A stretch of 64,000 bases of DNA from Paraburkholderia sp. IMGN_8 (GTDB lineage Bacteria > Pseudomonadota > Gammaproteobacteria > Burkholderiales > Burkholderiaceae). Both the position numbers and the translations under genes were made by a program. The stretch spans positions 1,612,001 through 1,676,000 of the forward strand of contig NZ_CP150900.1 of NCBI RefSeq assembly GCF_038050405.1. The letters are read 5' to 3'. Positions 55,127 through 64,000 of this stretch are shown here, one piece after another. Within the stretch, counting starts at the first letter, position 1. The number at the start of each line of letters is the position of its first letter. The notes under the pieces were generated by a model. It did not search any database. It was given only the letters and a program-made list of their open reading frames with translations, and was not told the origin of the DNA.

Positions 55127-55528
55127 ATGCAGACCGTTTTTGTATATGGCACGTTGAGGGCCGGTGAAGTGAACGACATCAGCAAGGCCGCGGCGCGGCA
55201 CGACGTTGCTGCGCCGAACCTGCTCGGCACGGCCACCGTCCGCGGACATCTGTTCGATTTTGGCTCGTATCCCGGCCTCGTCGTCGACGAAGCGGGCGTC
55301 GACGTCAAAGGTGACGTGTACGAGATCGACGACGAACTGGTCGCGGTACTCGATGAAATCGAACGGGTGTATCCCGGGGTCGAGGGTCTCTTTCTCGCGC
55401 GCGAAGTCATGGTAAAAGTGGACGGCAACGCGGTGAATTGCCGTTTCTATCCGGTGACGCCTAAGGCCGTGAAAGGCCAGCATGAAATCCGCTCGGGCGA
55501 CTGGGTCGAGCATCGCAGCACGCGCTAG
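55127..55528 (+). CDS. Gamma-glutamylcyclotransferase-like (GGCT/AIG2) protein
   Basis: The 133-residue protein has the GGCT-fold start MQTVFVYGTLRAGEVN, with the YGTLR substrate loop, and the YEIDDELVAVLDEIERVYPG segment with the catalytic-type Glu. It may cleave gamma-glutamyl amines. The ATG at 55127 has AGGAGAGCG upstream, ahead of the in-frame start at 55085. It follows rraA by 53 bp and is probably co-transcribed. Confidence 0.85.
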   Translation: MQTVFVYGTLRAGEVNDISKAAARHDVAAPNLLGTATVRGHLFDFGSYPGLVVDEAGVDVKGDVYEIDDELVAVLDEIERVYPGVEGLFLAREVMVKVDGNAVNCRFYPVTPKAVKGQHEIRSGDWVEHRSTR

Positions 55529-55540
55529 CCGAACGCAAAA

Positions 55541-55575
55541 AAAACGGCCCGGCAAGCATAAGCCTGTCGGGCCGT
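55541..55575 (-). terminator. Terminator of aceB (minus strand)
   Basis: Minus strand: ACGGCCCGACAGG / GCCGGGCCGT stem with TTTTTTTT after it. On the plus strand it lacks a T-run, so it is mainly for aceB, although it lies 110 bp beyond the aceB stop. Confidence 0.75.
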
Positions 55576-55684
55576 CCGGTCGGTCAGCCTTGCGACTCAG
55601 GCGGCTTTCACATCTTGCGTGGCTGGCGAAAGCGGGCCCGGTACGACGTCATTGGTTGCTGATGCATGAGGCTTTTCAAAAGCC

Positions 55685-57286
55685 TCAGATTTCCTCGTAC
55701 AGCGGCAGTGTCAGGAAGTCGGTGAACTGTTCCGAGGTCGACATCTCTTCGAAGATCTGTGCGGCACGCTCGTACGGCTTCGTATCGCCGCCGACCGCCT
55801 GCTTCACGTTGGCGAGTTCCTGTGCCGACAGCTCGCGCACGAGTTCCGCCGTGACCTTGCGGCCGTCGTTGAGTTTGCCCTTCGGCGAGCGAATCCATTG
55901 CCACACCTGCGAGCGCGAGATCTCAGCGGTTGCGGCATCTTCCATCAGGTTGTGAATCGGCACGCAACCATTGCCCGCGAGCCACGAACCCAGGTAGTGA
56001 ATGCCAACGTTGATGTTGTTGCGCAGACCCGCTTCGGTGATCGGCGCTTCGGGACGGAAGTCCATCAGATCGGCGGCCGTAACGAGCACGTCGCCGCGCT
56101 GCTTGCCGATCTGGTTCGGCTTGTCGCCGAGCACCTTGACGAACTCTTCCATCGCGATCGGCACGAGGCCCGGATGCGCGACCCAGCCGCCGTCGTAACC
56201 GTCGCCGGCATCGCGCGCCTTGTCCGAACGCACGCCGCCCATCGCGCGGTCGTTGGCCGCCGGATCGTTCTTGATCGGAATCAGCGCGCTCATGCCGCCG
56301 ATCGCCGGCGCGTTGCGGCGGTGGCAGGTCTTCAGCAACAGCAGCGCATAGGCGCGCATGAACGGCGAGGTCATGGTGATCTGCGAGCGGTCGGCGAGAC
56401 AGAAATCCTTGTCGCTCTTGAACTTCTTGATTGCAGAGAAGATGTAGTCCCAGCGGCCGGCATTCAGGCCCGAGCTATGCTCGCGCAGCTCGTACAGAAT
56501 CTCGTCCATTTCGAATGCAGCGAGAATCGTTTCGATCAGCACCGTCGCGCGAATCGTGCCGCGCGGCACGCCGACCGCTTCCTGCGCGGCGACGAAGATG
56601 TCGTTCCACAGACGCGCTTCGAGATGGCTTTCCATCTTCGGCAGATAGAAGTAAGGAGCCGTGCCGCGTGCCACCTGTTCCTTCGCGTTGTGAACCATGA
56701 ACAGCGCAAAGTCGAAAATGCCGCCCGACACGCGCTGGCCGTCCACCGTCACATGCTTCTCGTCGAGGTGCCAGCCGCGCGGACGCACGATCAGCGTGGC
56801 GATCCTGTCGTTCAGTTTGTACAACTTGCCGTTCTGTTCGAGCGAAATCGTGCGGCGCACCGCGTCCTTCAGATTGATATGGCCGGTGATCTGGTTATCC
56901 CAGCTCGGCGCATTCGAATCTTCGAAGTCGGTCATGTACGAATCCGCGCCGGAATTCAGCGCGTTGATGATCATCTTGCGCTCCACCGGACCGGTGATTT
57001 CCACGCGACGGCATTGCAGGTCCTGCGGCAGCGGCGCGATCGTCCAGTTGCCTTCGCGCACGCTCTTCGTTTCAGCGAGGAAGTCGGGACGCTCGCCTGC
57101 ATCGAGGCGCTTAGTGCGCGCAACACGTGCTTGCAGCAACTGCTGACGGCGCGGTTCGAACGTACGATGCAGCGAGGCGACGAGTTCGAGCGCTTCGCAC
57201 GTGAGAATGGCTTCAAAGCCCGGCTTGATCTCAGCCGTGATTTCCATGCCCTGCGGCAGTTGCGACGATGAAAGCGTGTTCGCCAT
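55685..57286 (-). CDS. aceB: Malate synthase A
   Basis: The 533-residue enzyme condenses glyoxylate and acetyl-CoA to malate, the second glyoxylate-shunt step. The signature VPRGTIRATVLIETILAAFEMDEILYELREHSSGLNAGRWDY is near residues 252-290. The catalytic Arg is in this region and the Asp in the C-terminal domain. The ATG at 57286 is behind AAGGAGAAACC. It is 2.8 kb from aceA and on the same strand, but a HAD gene, a LysR gene and a stress gene lie between. Confidence 0.95.
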   Translation of the reverse strand: MANTLSSSQLPQGMEITAEIKPGFEAILTCEALELVASLHRTFEPRRQQLLQARVARTKRLDAGERPDFLAETKSVREGNWTIAPLPQDLQCRRVEITGPVERKMIINALNSGADSYMTDFEDSNAPSWDNQITGHINLKDAVRRTISLEQNGKLYKLNDRIATLIVRPRGWHLDEKHVTVDGQRVSGGIFDFALFMVHNAKEQVARGTAPYFYLPKMESHLEARLWNDIFVAAQEAVGVPRGTIRATVLIETILAAFEMDEILYELREHSSGLNAGRWDYIFSAIKKFKSDKDFCLADRSQITMTSPFMRAYALLLLKTCHRRNAPAIGGMSALIPIKNDPAANDRAMGGVRSDKARDAGDGYDGGWVAHPGLVPIAMEEFVKVLGDKPNQIGKQRGDVLVTAADLMDFRPEAPITEAGLRNNINVGIHYLGSWLAGNGCVPIHNLMEDAATAEISRSQVWQWIRSPKGKLNDGRKVTAELVRELSAQELANVKQAVGGDTKPYERAAQIFEEMSTSEQFTDFLTLPLYEEI

Positions 57287-57373
57287 GGTTTCTCCTTGGT
57301 CGGTCAGATTGCAATAATGCAAATGTAGAAAATGCGGTTGAAATGCGTCGTATGAATCAGTTGCGAATTGCCG

Positions 57374-58159
57374 TCAGGCGCCAGGGCTGTGGCGCGTGCG
57401 GCTGCTACCGCGTTCGGGCGACGCGAGGGTCTTCAGAAAAGCGAGCAGGTCGCTCATGCTCCCGCCCGTGCCATGCGGCATGACGCCCAGTTCTTCGGCT
57501 GGTGCGTTTTGCCTGTTAAGCCAGAAAGTGGTGAAGCCGAACCAGGTAGCGCCCGCCACGTCCCAGCCGTTCGACGACACGAAGACGATCTCACGCGGCC
57601 CTACGTCGAACGCTTGCGTGCCGAGCGCATAAGCGGCGGGCGAGGGTTTGTAGGCGTGCACTGCGTCGACGGAAAGAACATGGTCGAACAGGCCCGTCAT
57701 GCCGGCGCTCTTCACGGCGATATCGAGCATTTGCGGATTGCCGTTCGAGAGGATCGCGAGACCAGGCCGCGCGCCATGTTTGCTGCCCGCAAGCGCGGAG
57801 GGCGCTTCGCGCAACTGGCGCAGCACGGGCACGGCATCGTGGAACGCGGACAGGCACGCGTATTCATCCATCAGACGCTTTTCGGCGGCGCGATTGAGTG
57901 CGAGTTGAAGCTTCTTCGCGGCGAAGCGCAACGCATCGATCGTGATGTCCCAGAACGGCCGGTAATGTGCGCCGGCCGGGTCGGCAAGCGTGCGCAATTG
58001 CGTGTATTCGATCTGCTTGAGACGCCACAGCTGCGAGAGCGCGTCGCCGTGGCCGGGGAACATCTGCTCGGCGGCAGCGATCACCGAGTGCACGTCGAAA
58101 AGCGTGCCGTATGCATCGAAAATCACTGCTTGAGGGGAGAGTGTCGTTGTGGCCGACAT
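57374..58159 (-). CDS. Haloacid dehalogenase type II (HAD superfamily)
   Basis: The 261-residue protein has the HAD motifs. The nucleophile Asp is in VIFDAYGTLFDVHS near residue 15, the Ser/Asn motif in GLAILSNGNPQML, the Lys in HAYKPSPAAYALG and the Asp in FVSSNGWDVAGA. The L-2-haloacid dehalogenase subgroup has this SSNGWD. It hydrolyses (S)-2-haloacids or a related phospho substrate. It is upstream of aceB on the same strand. Confidence 0.87.
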   Translation of the reverse strand: MSATTTLSPQAVIFDAYGTLFDVHSVIAAAEQMFPGHGDALSQLWRLKQIEYTQLRTLADPAGAHYRPFWDITIDALRFAAKKLQLALNRAAEKRLMDEYACLSAFHDAVPVLRQLREAPSALAGSKHGARPGLAILSNGNPQMLDIAVKSAGMTGLFDHVLSVDAVHAYKPSPAAYALGTQAFDVGPREIVFVSSNGWDVAGATWFGFTTFWLNRQNAPAEELGVMPHGTGGSMSDLLAFLKTLASPERGSSRTRHSPGA

Positions 58160-58310
58160 TGCCGTGCGCTCCTATCAGAGGTCGAGACAGATTGTATTAG
58201 TGATGGTCTGTGCTAAAAAAGAGGCTAAAGATCACTTGATCTTTTACTTTCATGCACCTAATCTGACGCGCACCGACCACTTTCCCGCGCCGTTGCGGCT
58301 CCGCCCACTC

Positions 58311-59213
58311 ATGGACCGTTTCAAGCAGATCGAGACCTTCGTAGCCGTCGCTTCCAAGGGCAGCCTGTCCGCCGCGGCGCTGGCCGAGGGCGTCGCACCC
58401 GCGATCATCGGCCGCCGCATCGACGCGCTCGAAGAGCGGCTCGGCGTCAAGCTGCTGGTGCGCACCACCCGCAAGATCACGCTGACCTTCGAAGGATCGG
58501 CGTTTCTCGAAGACTGCCAGCGCGTCATTCACGATATGCAGAACGCCGAGGCCAGCGTGTCGGCGGGCGGTGTGAAGGCGAGCGGCCATTTGCGGCTGTC
58601 GGCGCCGGCGGGTTTCGGACGCCGGCACGTCGCGCCGCTCGTGCCGGCATTTACTGTCGCACATCCGGATGTGTCGATCACGCTCGATCTGTCCGACCGG
58701 CTGGTCGATCTGGTCAACGAAGGTTTCGATTGCGCCGTGCGGCTCGGCGAGCTGCCGGATTCGTCGCTGGTGTCGCTCAAGCTCGGCGAAAACCGCCGCG
58801 TGTGCGTCGCCTCGCCGTCGTATCTGAGCCGGCGCGGTGCGCCGCATACCCTGGCCGATCTCGCCCATCACAACTGCCTCGCGCTCGGTGCGAGCGCCAA
58901 CCAGCAGCGCGGCTGGATGTTCCAGCAAGGCGACAAGGTGGTCTCGATCAAGGTGTCCGGCACGATGGAATGCTCGGACGGCGCGGTGCTGCATGAGTGG
59001 TGTCTGGAAGGGTATGGCCTCGCGTGGCGCTCGTGGTGGGAAGTCGGCGCCGATATCGCAGCCGGTCGGCTGGTGAGCGTGCTCGACGAATTCGCCGCAC
59101 CGCCGATCGGCATCCATGCGGTATTTCCGCAGCGTCGTCATTTGCCGTTGCGGGTGCGGCTCTTTCTCGACTTTCTCAAGCATACGTATGGCGATCCCGG
59201 TTACTGGGGCTAA
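58311..59213 (+). CDS. LysR-family transcriptional regulator
   Basis: The 300-residue protein has an HTH (MDRFKQIETFVAVASKGSLSAAALAEGVAPAIIGRRIDALEERLGV in pieces, residues 1-48) and a LysR effector domain. The ATG at 58311 gives the usual LysR N-terminus; the frame is open further upstream. It is divergent from the haloacid dehalogenase gene (58159) and may control it. Confidence 0.88.
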   Translation: MDRFKQIETFVAVASKGSLSAAALAEGVAPAIIGRRIDALEERLGVKLLVRTTRKITLTFEGSAFLEDCQRVIHDMQNAEASVSAGGVKASGHLRLSAPAGFGRRHVAPLVPAFTVAHPDVSITLDLSDRLVDLVNEGFDCAVRLGELPDSSLVSLKLGENRRVCVASPSYLSRRGAPHTLADLAHHNCLALGASANQQRGWMFQQGDKVVSIKVSGTMECSDGAVLHEWCLEGYGLAWRSWWEVGADIAAGRLVSVLDEFAAPPIGIHAVFPQRRHLPLRVRLFLDFLKHTYGDPGYWG

Positions 59214-59383
59214 AGCTCGCTAAGGTCAGACGATGCCGCGCAAGGGGTTTCCGATATGCGGACAGACCCGCAGGCGCGCCTTGCGCATCATTTCGGCGCA
59301 CTACAATCGATTGCAGCGGCTTCCATGCCGGGCTCGTTGGACGCTGACGCCGCGCGGCGAGCCGCAAGGCGACGGAGGGCATC

Positions 59384-59818
59384 ATGTTCAGGCACATCCT
59401 GGTTCCGACCGATGGTTCCGACCTGTCACGTAAAGCGATCGAAGGCGCCATCGATCTCGCACAGGCCGTCGGCGCACGCGTGACCGCTTACGCGTGTCTG
59501 CCGCAATATCCGTACTCGCCGTTCTCCGAAGTCGTGATCGAACCACCGGCCGAGTTCCTGCAGCGCAGCGAGCATGAAGCCCGCGTGCATCTGCGGGAAG
59601 TGGAACTGGCCGCGCGCCGTGTGGGCGTTGCGTTCGACAGCCGCACCAGCGTGCACCCGGCGCCGTATCTCGGCATCATCGAAGCGGCCGAGCAGGGCGG
59701 CTGCGACGTGATTTTCATGGCCTCGCACGGACGGCGCGGTCTTGGCAGCCTGCTGATCGGCAGCGAAACGCAGCGGGTGCTCACGCATACGAAAATCCCT
59801 GTGATCGTGTATCGCTGA
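59384..59818 (+). CDS. Universal stress protein (UspA family)
   Basis: The 144-residue protein starts MFRHILVPTDGSDLSRKAIEGAI. It has an ATP-binding G-x2-G-x9-G(S/T) segment in MASHGRRGLGSLLIGSETQRVLTHTKIPVIV near residues 107-137. A single Usp domain of usual length. It responds to stress in related bacteria; no partner gene here. Confidence 0.92.
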   Translation: MFRHILVPTDGSDLSRKAIEGAIDLAQAVGARVTAYACLPQYPYSPFSEVVIEPPAEFLQRSEHEARVHLREVELAARRVGVAFDSRTSVHPAPYLGIIEAAEQGGCDVIFMASHGRRGLGSLLIGSETQRVLTHTKIPVIVYR

Positions 59819-59851
59819 GCCTGACTGTCCTGATCGGCGTGTGCGCGGAGC

Positions 59852-59880
59852 AAAAAAAGCGCCGACGATGAGGCCGGCGC
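59852..59880 (-). terminator. Terminator on the minus strand beyond aceA
   Basis: Minus strand GCGCCGG / CGGCGC hairpin followed by TTTTTTT, 169 bp past the aceA stop. A weaker plus-strand hairpin GCGGCC / GGCCGC with TTTT is at 59980-60004. Confidence 0.55.
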
Positions 59881-60048
59881 GCGGTATGCGTTGCCGCACG
59901 ATCAGTTGTGCGAGCGCTGTCTCCCAGATTCCGGCCCTAAGGGTTCTGGCTCTGCGGCCTGTTGTTCTCCTCCCTGACGGCGGCCCTCTGGCGGGGCCGC
60001 TTTTCATCTGTCTGCCTTGCCGTTCCTGCGATCAGACCGCGCAATGAA

Positions 60049-61353
<1,305 letters not shown>

Positions 61354-61655
61354 GGTGTGCTCCTTGGTTGCCTGTAGATGAATTGGTGAACTCTGCCTTC
61401 GTCGAAGCGGCTGGCCCGGTTAGGCGTTTCGTTTCGCGAAGTCTTATATAAGAGTCTAGGCAAATCACTGGTCGGGCAATAGCCACTTGGGAGCGTTTTT
61501 TGAATATTTATATTTGTTTTAAATCAACTACTTATAAAGATAATTTCGCATTAAGAAACGTATTTTTCCATCTTGCAATGGCGCGTGTTGTGCCGTGCAG
61601 CACGATTTTTTACGACGCAAAAAAATTTTCCACATCGTGAAATTTTGACGGCGGG
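61354..61655. other. AT-rich intergenic region upstream of aceA
   Basis: No gene seen. Much richer in A and T than the surrounding genes between 61490 and 61640. Likely holds the aceA promoter (minus strand), but I cannot place -35 and -10 hexamers with confidence. Confidence 0.45.
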
Positions 61656-61685
61656 CAAAAAAAACCGGTGCATGAGCACCGGTTT
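61656..61685 (-). terminator. Terminator of the RNA helicase gene (minus strand)
   Basis: Minus strand: AAACCGGTGC-TCAT-GCACCGGTTT then TTTTTT. It is 107 bp after the helicase stop. Confidence 0.85.
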
Positions 61686-61791
61686 CTTCCGACTGACAAA
61701 CGGCGCGGGGCCGTCCGGGTCTTTTCAAGCTGACTTCTGCACAGATCGAGCTATGCGAATAGCTGCTGCACAGCCGTGGCTTAGCTGCAAC

Positions 61792-63399
61792 TTAGCTGCC
61801 GCGGCGCGCCGTACGCGGGCCGTCGCTGCGGCGTGCGCCGTAGCCGCCGTCACGCGAACCGCCGTAGCCGTCACGCGAACCGCCGCCAGCCGACTTGCCG
61901 GCCCAGCCGCCGCCATTGCCGCTACCGCTACGAGCGCCGCCGCCGTTACCAGCCGGCTTGCCTGCGCCGCTACCGCTGCCGAAACGACGGCCACCGTTGC
62001 CGCCGCCCGGACGGCCACGGCCGCCAAAGCCAGGACGGCCATTGCCCGACGGCGCCGATTTACGCGGCTCGAAGCCTTCGATAACGTTGACCGGCAGCGG
62101 CGTGCGCACGAAACGCTCGATGCGCTTCAACGCGCCTTGCTCGGCGTGATGCACGAGGCTCACTGCGATGCCCGAGCGGCCAGCACGGCCGGTACGGCCG
62201 ATACGGTGCACGTAGTCTTCAGCGAACTTCGGCAGATCGTAGTTGAACACGTGCGTGATGCCCGGGATGTCGATGCCGCGAGCGGCGACGTCCGTGGCGA
62301 CCAGCACGCGCACACGGCGCTCGCGCAGTGCGCGGATCGTGCGGTTACGTGCGCCTTGCGGCAGGTCACCGTGCAGAGCTGCCGATTCGAAACCGGCGTC
62401 GGCCAGACGGCCAGCCAGTTGGTCGGCGTCCATCTTGGTTGCCGTGAAGACGATGGCCTGGTCGAGGCCGGCGTCGCGCAGCAGATGGTCCAGCAGACGA
62501 TCTTTGTGATCGCGGTCGTCGACATAGTGGACGGTTTGCGCGATGTTGGTGCGTTGTTCGAGGCGCTGAACGATCTCGATACGTTCCGGATCCTTCAGCA
62601 GCCGGCCGGTCAGCGAACCGATCTTGCCGTCGAGCGTGGCCGAGAACAGCATCGTTTGACGCGAAGCCGGCGTAGCGGCAACGATCGTTTCGATGTCTTC
62701 GATGAAGCCCATGTCGAGCATACGGTCGGCTTCGTCGAGCACGAGGATCTGCAGTTGCGACAGATCGATACGGCCGCGTTCCAGGTGGTCAATCAGACGG
62801 CCCGGCGTGGCAACCAGGATTTCCGGGTTCTTTGCCAGCAGCATCAATTGTTGGCCGTAAGCGACGCCGCCCAGAATGCTGACGGTGCGCAGGCGCTTCA
62901 GGTGCTTTCCATACGTGGCAGCGGCGGTGGTGACCTGCATCGCGAGTTCGCGGGTCGGCGTCAAAACCAGCATGGTCGGACGGGCAACCGGTTGCGGACG
63001 GCGCGTGCGGCCGCCGTCAGCCGGACGCGGTTCACGCGGCTGGCTGGCTTGCGCCTTTTGCAGTTGCGAGAAACGCTCGATGGCGGGCAGCATGAACGCG
63101 GCGGTCTTGCCCGAGCCGGTCGGGCTCGAGACCAGCAGATCGCGGCCGGCGATGCCGGCGGGGATCGCGCGTTGCTGAACCGGAGTCGGGTTTTGGTAAC
63201 CAGCGGCGGTCAGCGCGGAGACGACATCCGCGGAGAGACCGAGCGACGCGAACGTCGGGCCGGTCGGCGCTGCGGCTTCAGCGGCAACGGCTTCCGGAGC
63301 GGCAGCGACTGCTGCGGCTTGCGCGGGTGCGTCGGCGAGACCGAGGGCTTGATCGGCGATGGCGTTCAACGGGCTGCTGGGGGTATTGCTCGAAGTCAT
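61792..63399 (-). CDS. DEAD-box RNA helicase, RhlE-type
   Basis: The 535-residue protein has an Ala-rich N-terminus (residues 1-40), then the Q-motif (GYQNPTPVQQRAIP). Walker A is in SSPTGSGKTAAF, followed by PTRELA, DEAD in VLDEADRMLDMGF, SAT and HRIGRTGRAGRSG. The C-terminal 95 residues are a Gly/Arg/Ser tail (GRGRPGGGNGGRRFG), a likely RNA-binding extension. It unwinds RNA in ribosome assembly or RNA decay. The ATG at 63399 with AAGGATT upstream is preferred to the in-frame start at 63489. Confidence 0.92.
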   Translation of the reverse strand: MTSSNTPSSPLNAIADQALGLADAPAQAAAVAAAPEAVAAEAAAPTGPTFASLGLSADVVSALTAAGYQNPTPVQQRAIPAGIAGRDLLVSSPTGSGKTAAFMLPAIERFSQLQKAQASQPREPRPADGGRTRRPQPVARPTMLVLTPTRELAMQVTTAAATYGKHLKRLRTVSILGGVAYGQQLMLLAKNPEILVATPGRLIDHLERGRIDLSQLQILVLDEADRMLDMGFIEDIETIVAATPASRQTMLFSATLDGKIGSLTGRLLKDPERIEIVQRLEQRTNIAQTVHYVDDRDHKDRLLDHLLRDAGLDQAIVFTATKMDADQLAGRLADAGFESAALHGDLPQGARNRTIRALRERRVRVLVATDVAARGIDIPGITHVFNYDLPKFAEDYVHRIGRTGRAGRSGIAVSLVHHAEQGALKRIERFVRTPLPVNVIEGFEPRKSAPSGNGRPGFGGRGRPGGGNGGRRFGSGSGAGKPAGNGGGARSGSGNGGGWAGKSAGGGSRDGYGGSRDGGYGARRSDGPRTARRGS

Positions 63400-63809
63400 G
63401 AGAATCCTTGGTACACAGGGAATTAATACGTCGGCGCCAATCGGCATACCCAAGTCGTCGGATTCAGCGAGCAAAGAAGCAGCGAGCAAATCGAAAAACG
63501 GGGGCAGCTCGCGACAAACAAGGCGAGCTTTTCGTTAGAAGCTGTATCGGTTGCGACATGCCAACACGGCGTGCCGCCAGCCTGGTACATGATCGCCCGT
63601 AGGGGGCTAGGCAGGAGGGGACAGGTTCTAAACTGGATTGGAGCTAAACGCTACGAGGCGCTGCGCCGCAAAGGCCGCTAGAGGAGAGCCGGGCAAAGCA
63701 GTGAAGCGCAGGCAGCATTGTATAGGGTTTTGTTGCACTGCGCCACCATTAGGATATTTCCTGGCGGAAAAGTTTTGTTTTGTCTGCTGATGCCCGCTGT
63801 GGGGCTAGC
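63400..63809. other. Intergenic region upstream of the helicase gene
   Basis: Nothing recognised as a gene. It separates the helicase gene from the acyl-CoA-binding protein gene, both on the minus strand. Confidence 0.45.
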
Positions 63810-64000
63810 TTAGGCTGACGCGCCGCTTTTGAGGGATTCGACCAGGTCGATGTATTGTTGCTTCGCGGCGTCCTGGGGCGTGCCTTTCAGGGCGACCCAT
63901 GCATCGTATTTGTATTTGCCGACGATGTCGGTGAAGCCGGGTTTGTCGCCGTGGACGTCGCCGTCGGTGGCCTGTTTGAAGAGCGCGTAGAGACGCAGGA
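63810..64000 (-). CDS. Acyl-CoA-binding protein, C-terminal part (partial)
   Basis: The last 62 complete codons are present and the 5' end lies beyond the window. The fragment reads LRLYALFKQATDGDVHGDKPGFTDIVGKYKYDAWVALKGT in pieces and ends SLKSGASA. The ACBP signature YALFKQATxG and KYDAW are visible. The protein binds acyl-CoA esters in the cytoplasm. The TTA at 63810-63812 is its stop codon. Confidence 0.93.
   Translation of the reverse strand, partial: LRLYALFKQATDGDVHGDKPGFTDIVGKYKYDAWVALKGTPQDAAKQQYIDLVESLKSGASA

Noticed and set aside
61573..63426. 617-codon plus-strand open frame
   Set aside because: Antisense of the DEAD-box helicase, with low-complexity Ala/Arg content and no motif.

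Overview
The window looks like a chromosomal stretch of a Burkholderiaceae bacterium, most likely Paraburkholderia or Burkholderia. The grounds are a GC-rich sequence, 'QSSVTLYG'-type trimeric porins, a DUF4148 protein, a PXPV-repeat protein, and typical housekeeping genes (gltX, fabI, aceA, aceB, rraA). The assignment rests on recognised protein families only; no search was run.

Positions 1-4.8 kb: the end of cydA, then cydB (cytochrome bd-type quinol oxidase), a bestrophin-like channel, moaA, a very small one-helix membrane protein resembling the DUF2474 oxidase-associated family, and a DUF1275 membrane protein. Positions 4.8-5.8 kb are a graveyard of IS66 fragments in both orientations. 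Positions 5.8-14.1 kb: a LysR regulator, a lipoprotein carboxylesterase, an M20 peptidase, an MHS-type transporter, a porin broken by a frameshift at its signal peptide, a truncated AtuA-like gene and a second exported alpha/beta hydrolase. Positions 14.7-17.4 kb: the cyanate system cynR/cynT/cynS with a dyad operator in the divergent promoter, followed by a DUF4148 protein and a LysR pseudogene with an in-frame stop.

Positions 18.0-25.0 kb: a seven-gene minus-strand cluster (PhzF-like isomerase, ornithine cyclodeaminase-like enzyme, amino-acid binding protein, class II aldolase-like protein, two permeases, ATPase) divergent from an AraC regulator. It reads as an uptake-plus-catabolism unit for an unidentified amino acid. 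Positions 25-32.4 kb are accessory: small orphan genes behind a perfect palindrome, an intact IS5-family element, regulators, an exported hydrolase, remnants of catalase, IS6 and IS3, and a 19-nt tRNA-Ser-like 3' end followed by a terminator and a 19-bp tandem repeat.

Positions 32.5-37.5 kb: a carbohydrate unit (MFS transporter, GH31 glycosidase, porin) with CGAACAT/ATGTTCG palindromes upstream. Positions 38.2-47.3 kb: a PXPV protein, fabI, a YejABEF-type peptide ABC transporter, an NlpC/P60 hydrolase and a patatin lipoprotein. Positions 47.7-53 kb: gltX, tRNA-Ala(GGC), a patch of small orphan ORFs, and a tandemly duplicated tRNA-Glu/tRNA-Asp pair behind two similar promoters. Positions 53-64 kb: an acetyltransferase, an AraC regulator, rraA, a gamma-glutamylcyclotransferase-like protein, aceB, a haloacid dehalogenase, a LysR regulator, a universal stress protein, aceA, an RhlE-type RNA helicase and the end of an acyl-CoA-binding protein. 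aceA and aceB together give both dedicated steps of the glyoxylate shunt.

I found no CRISPR array, rRNA operon or intact prophage. The parts least explained by known families are the 18-24 kb amino-acid cluster, the small-gene groups near 26-27 kb and 50.6-51.8 kb, and the duplicated tRNA block.
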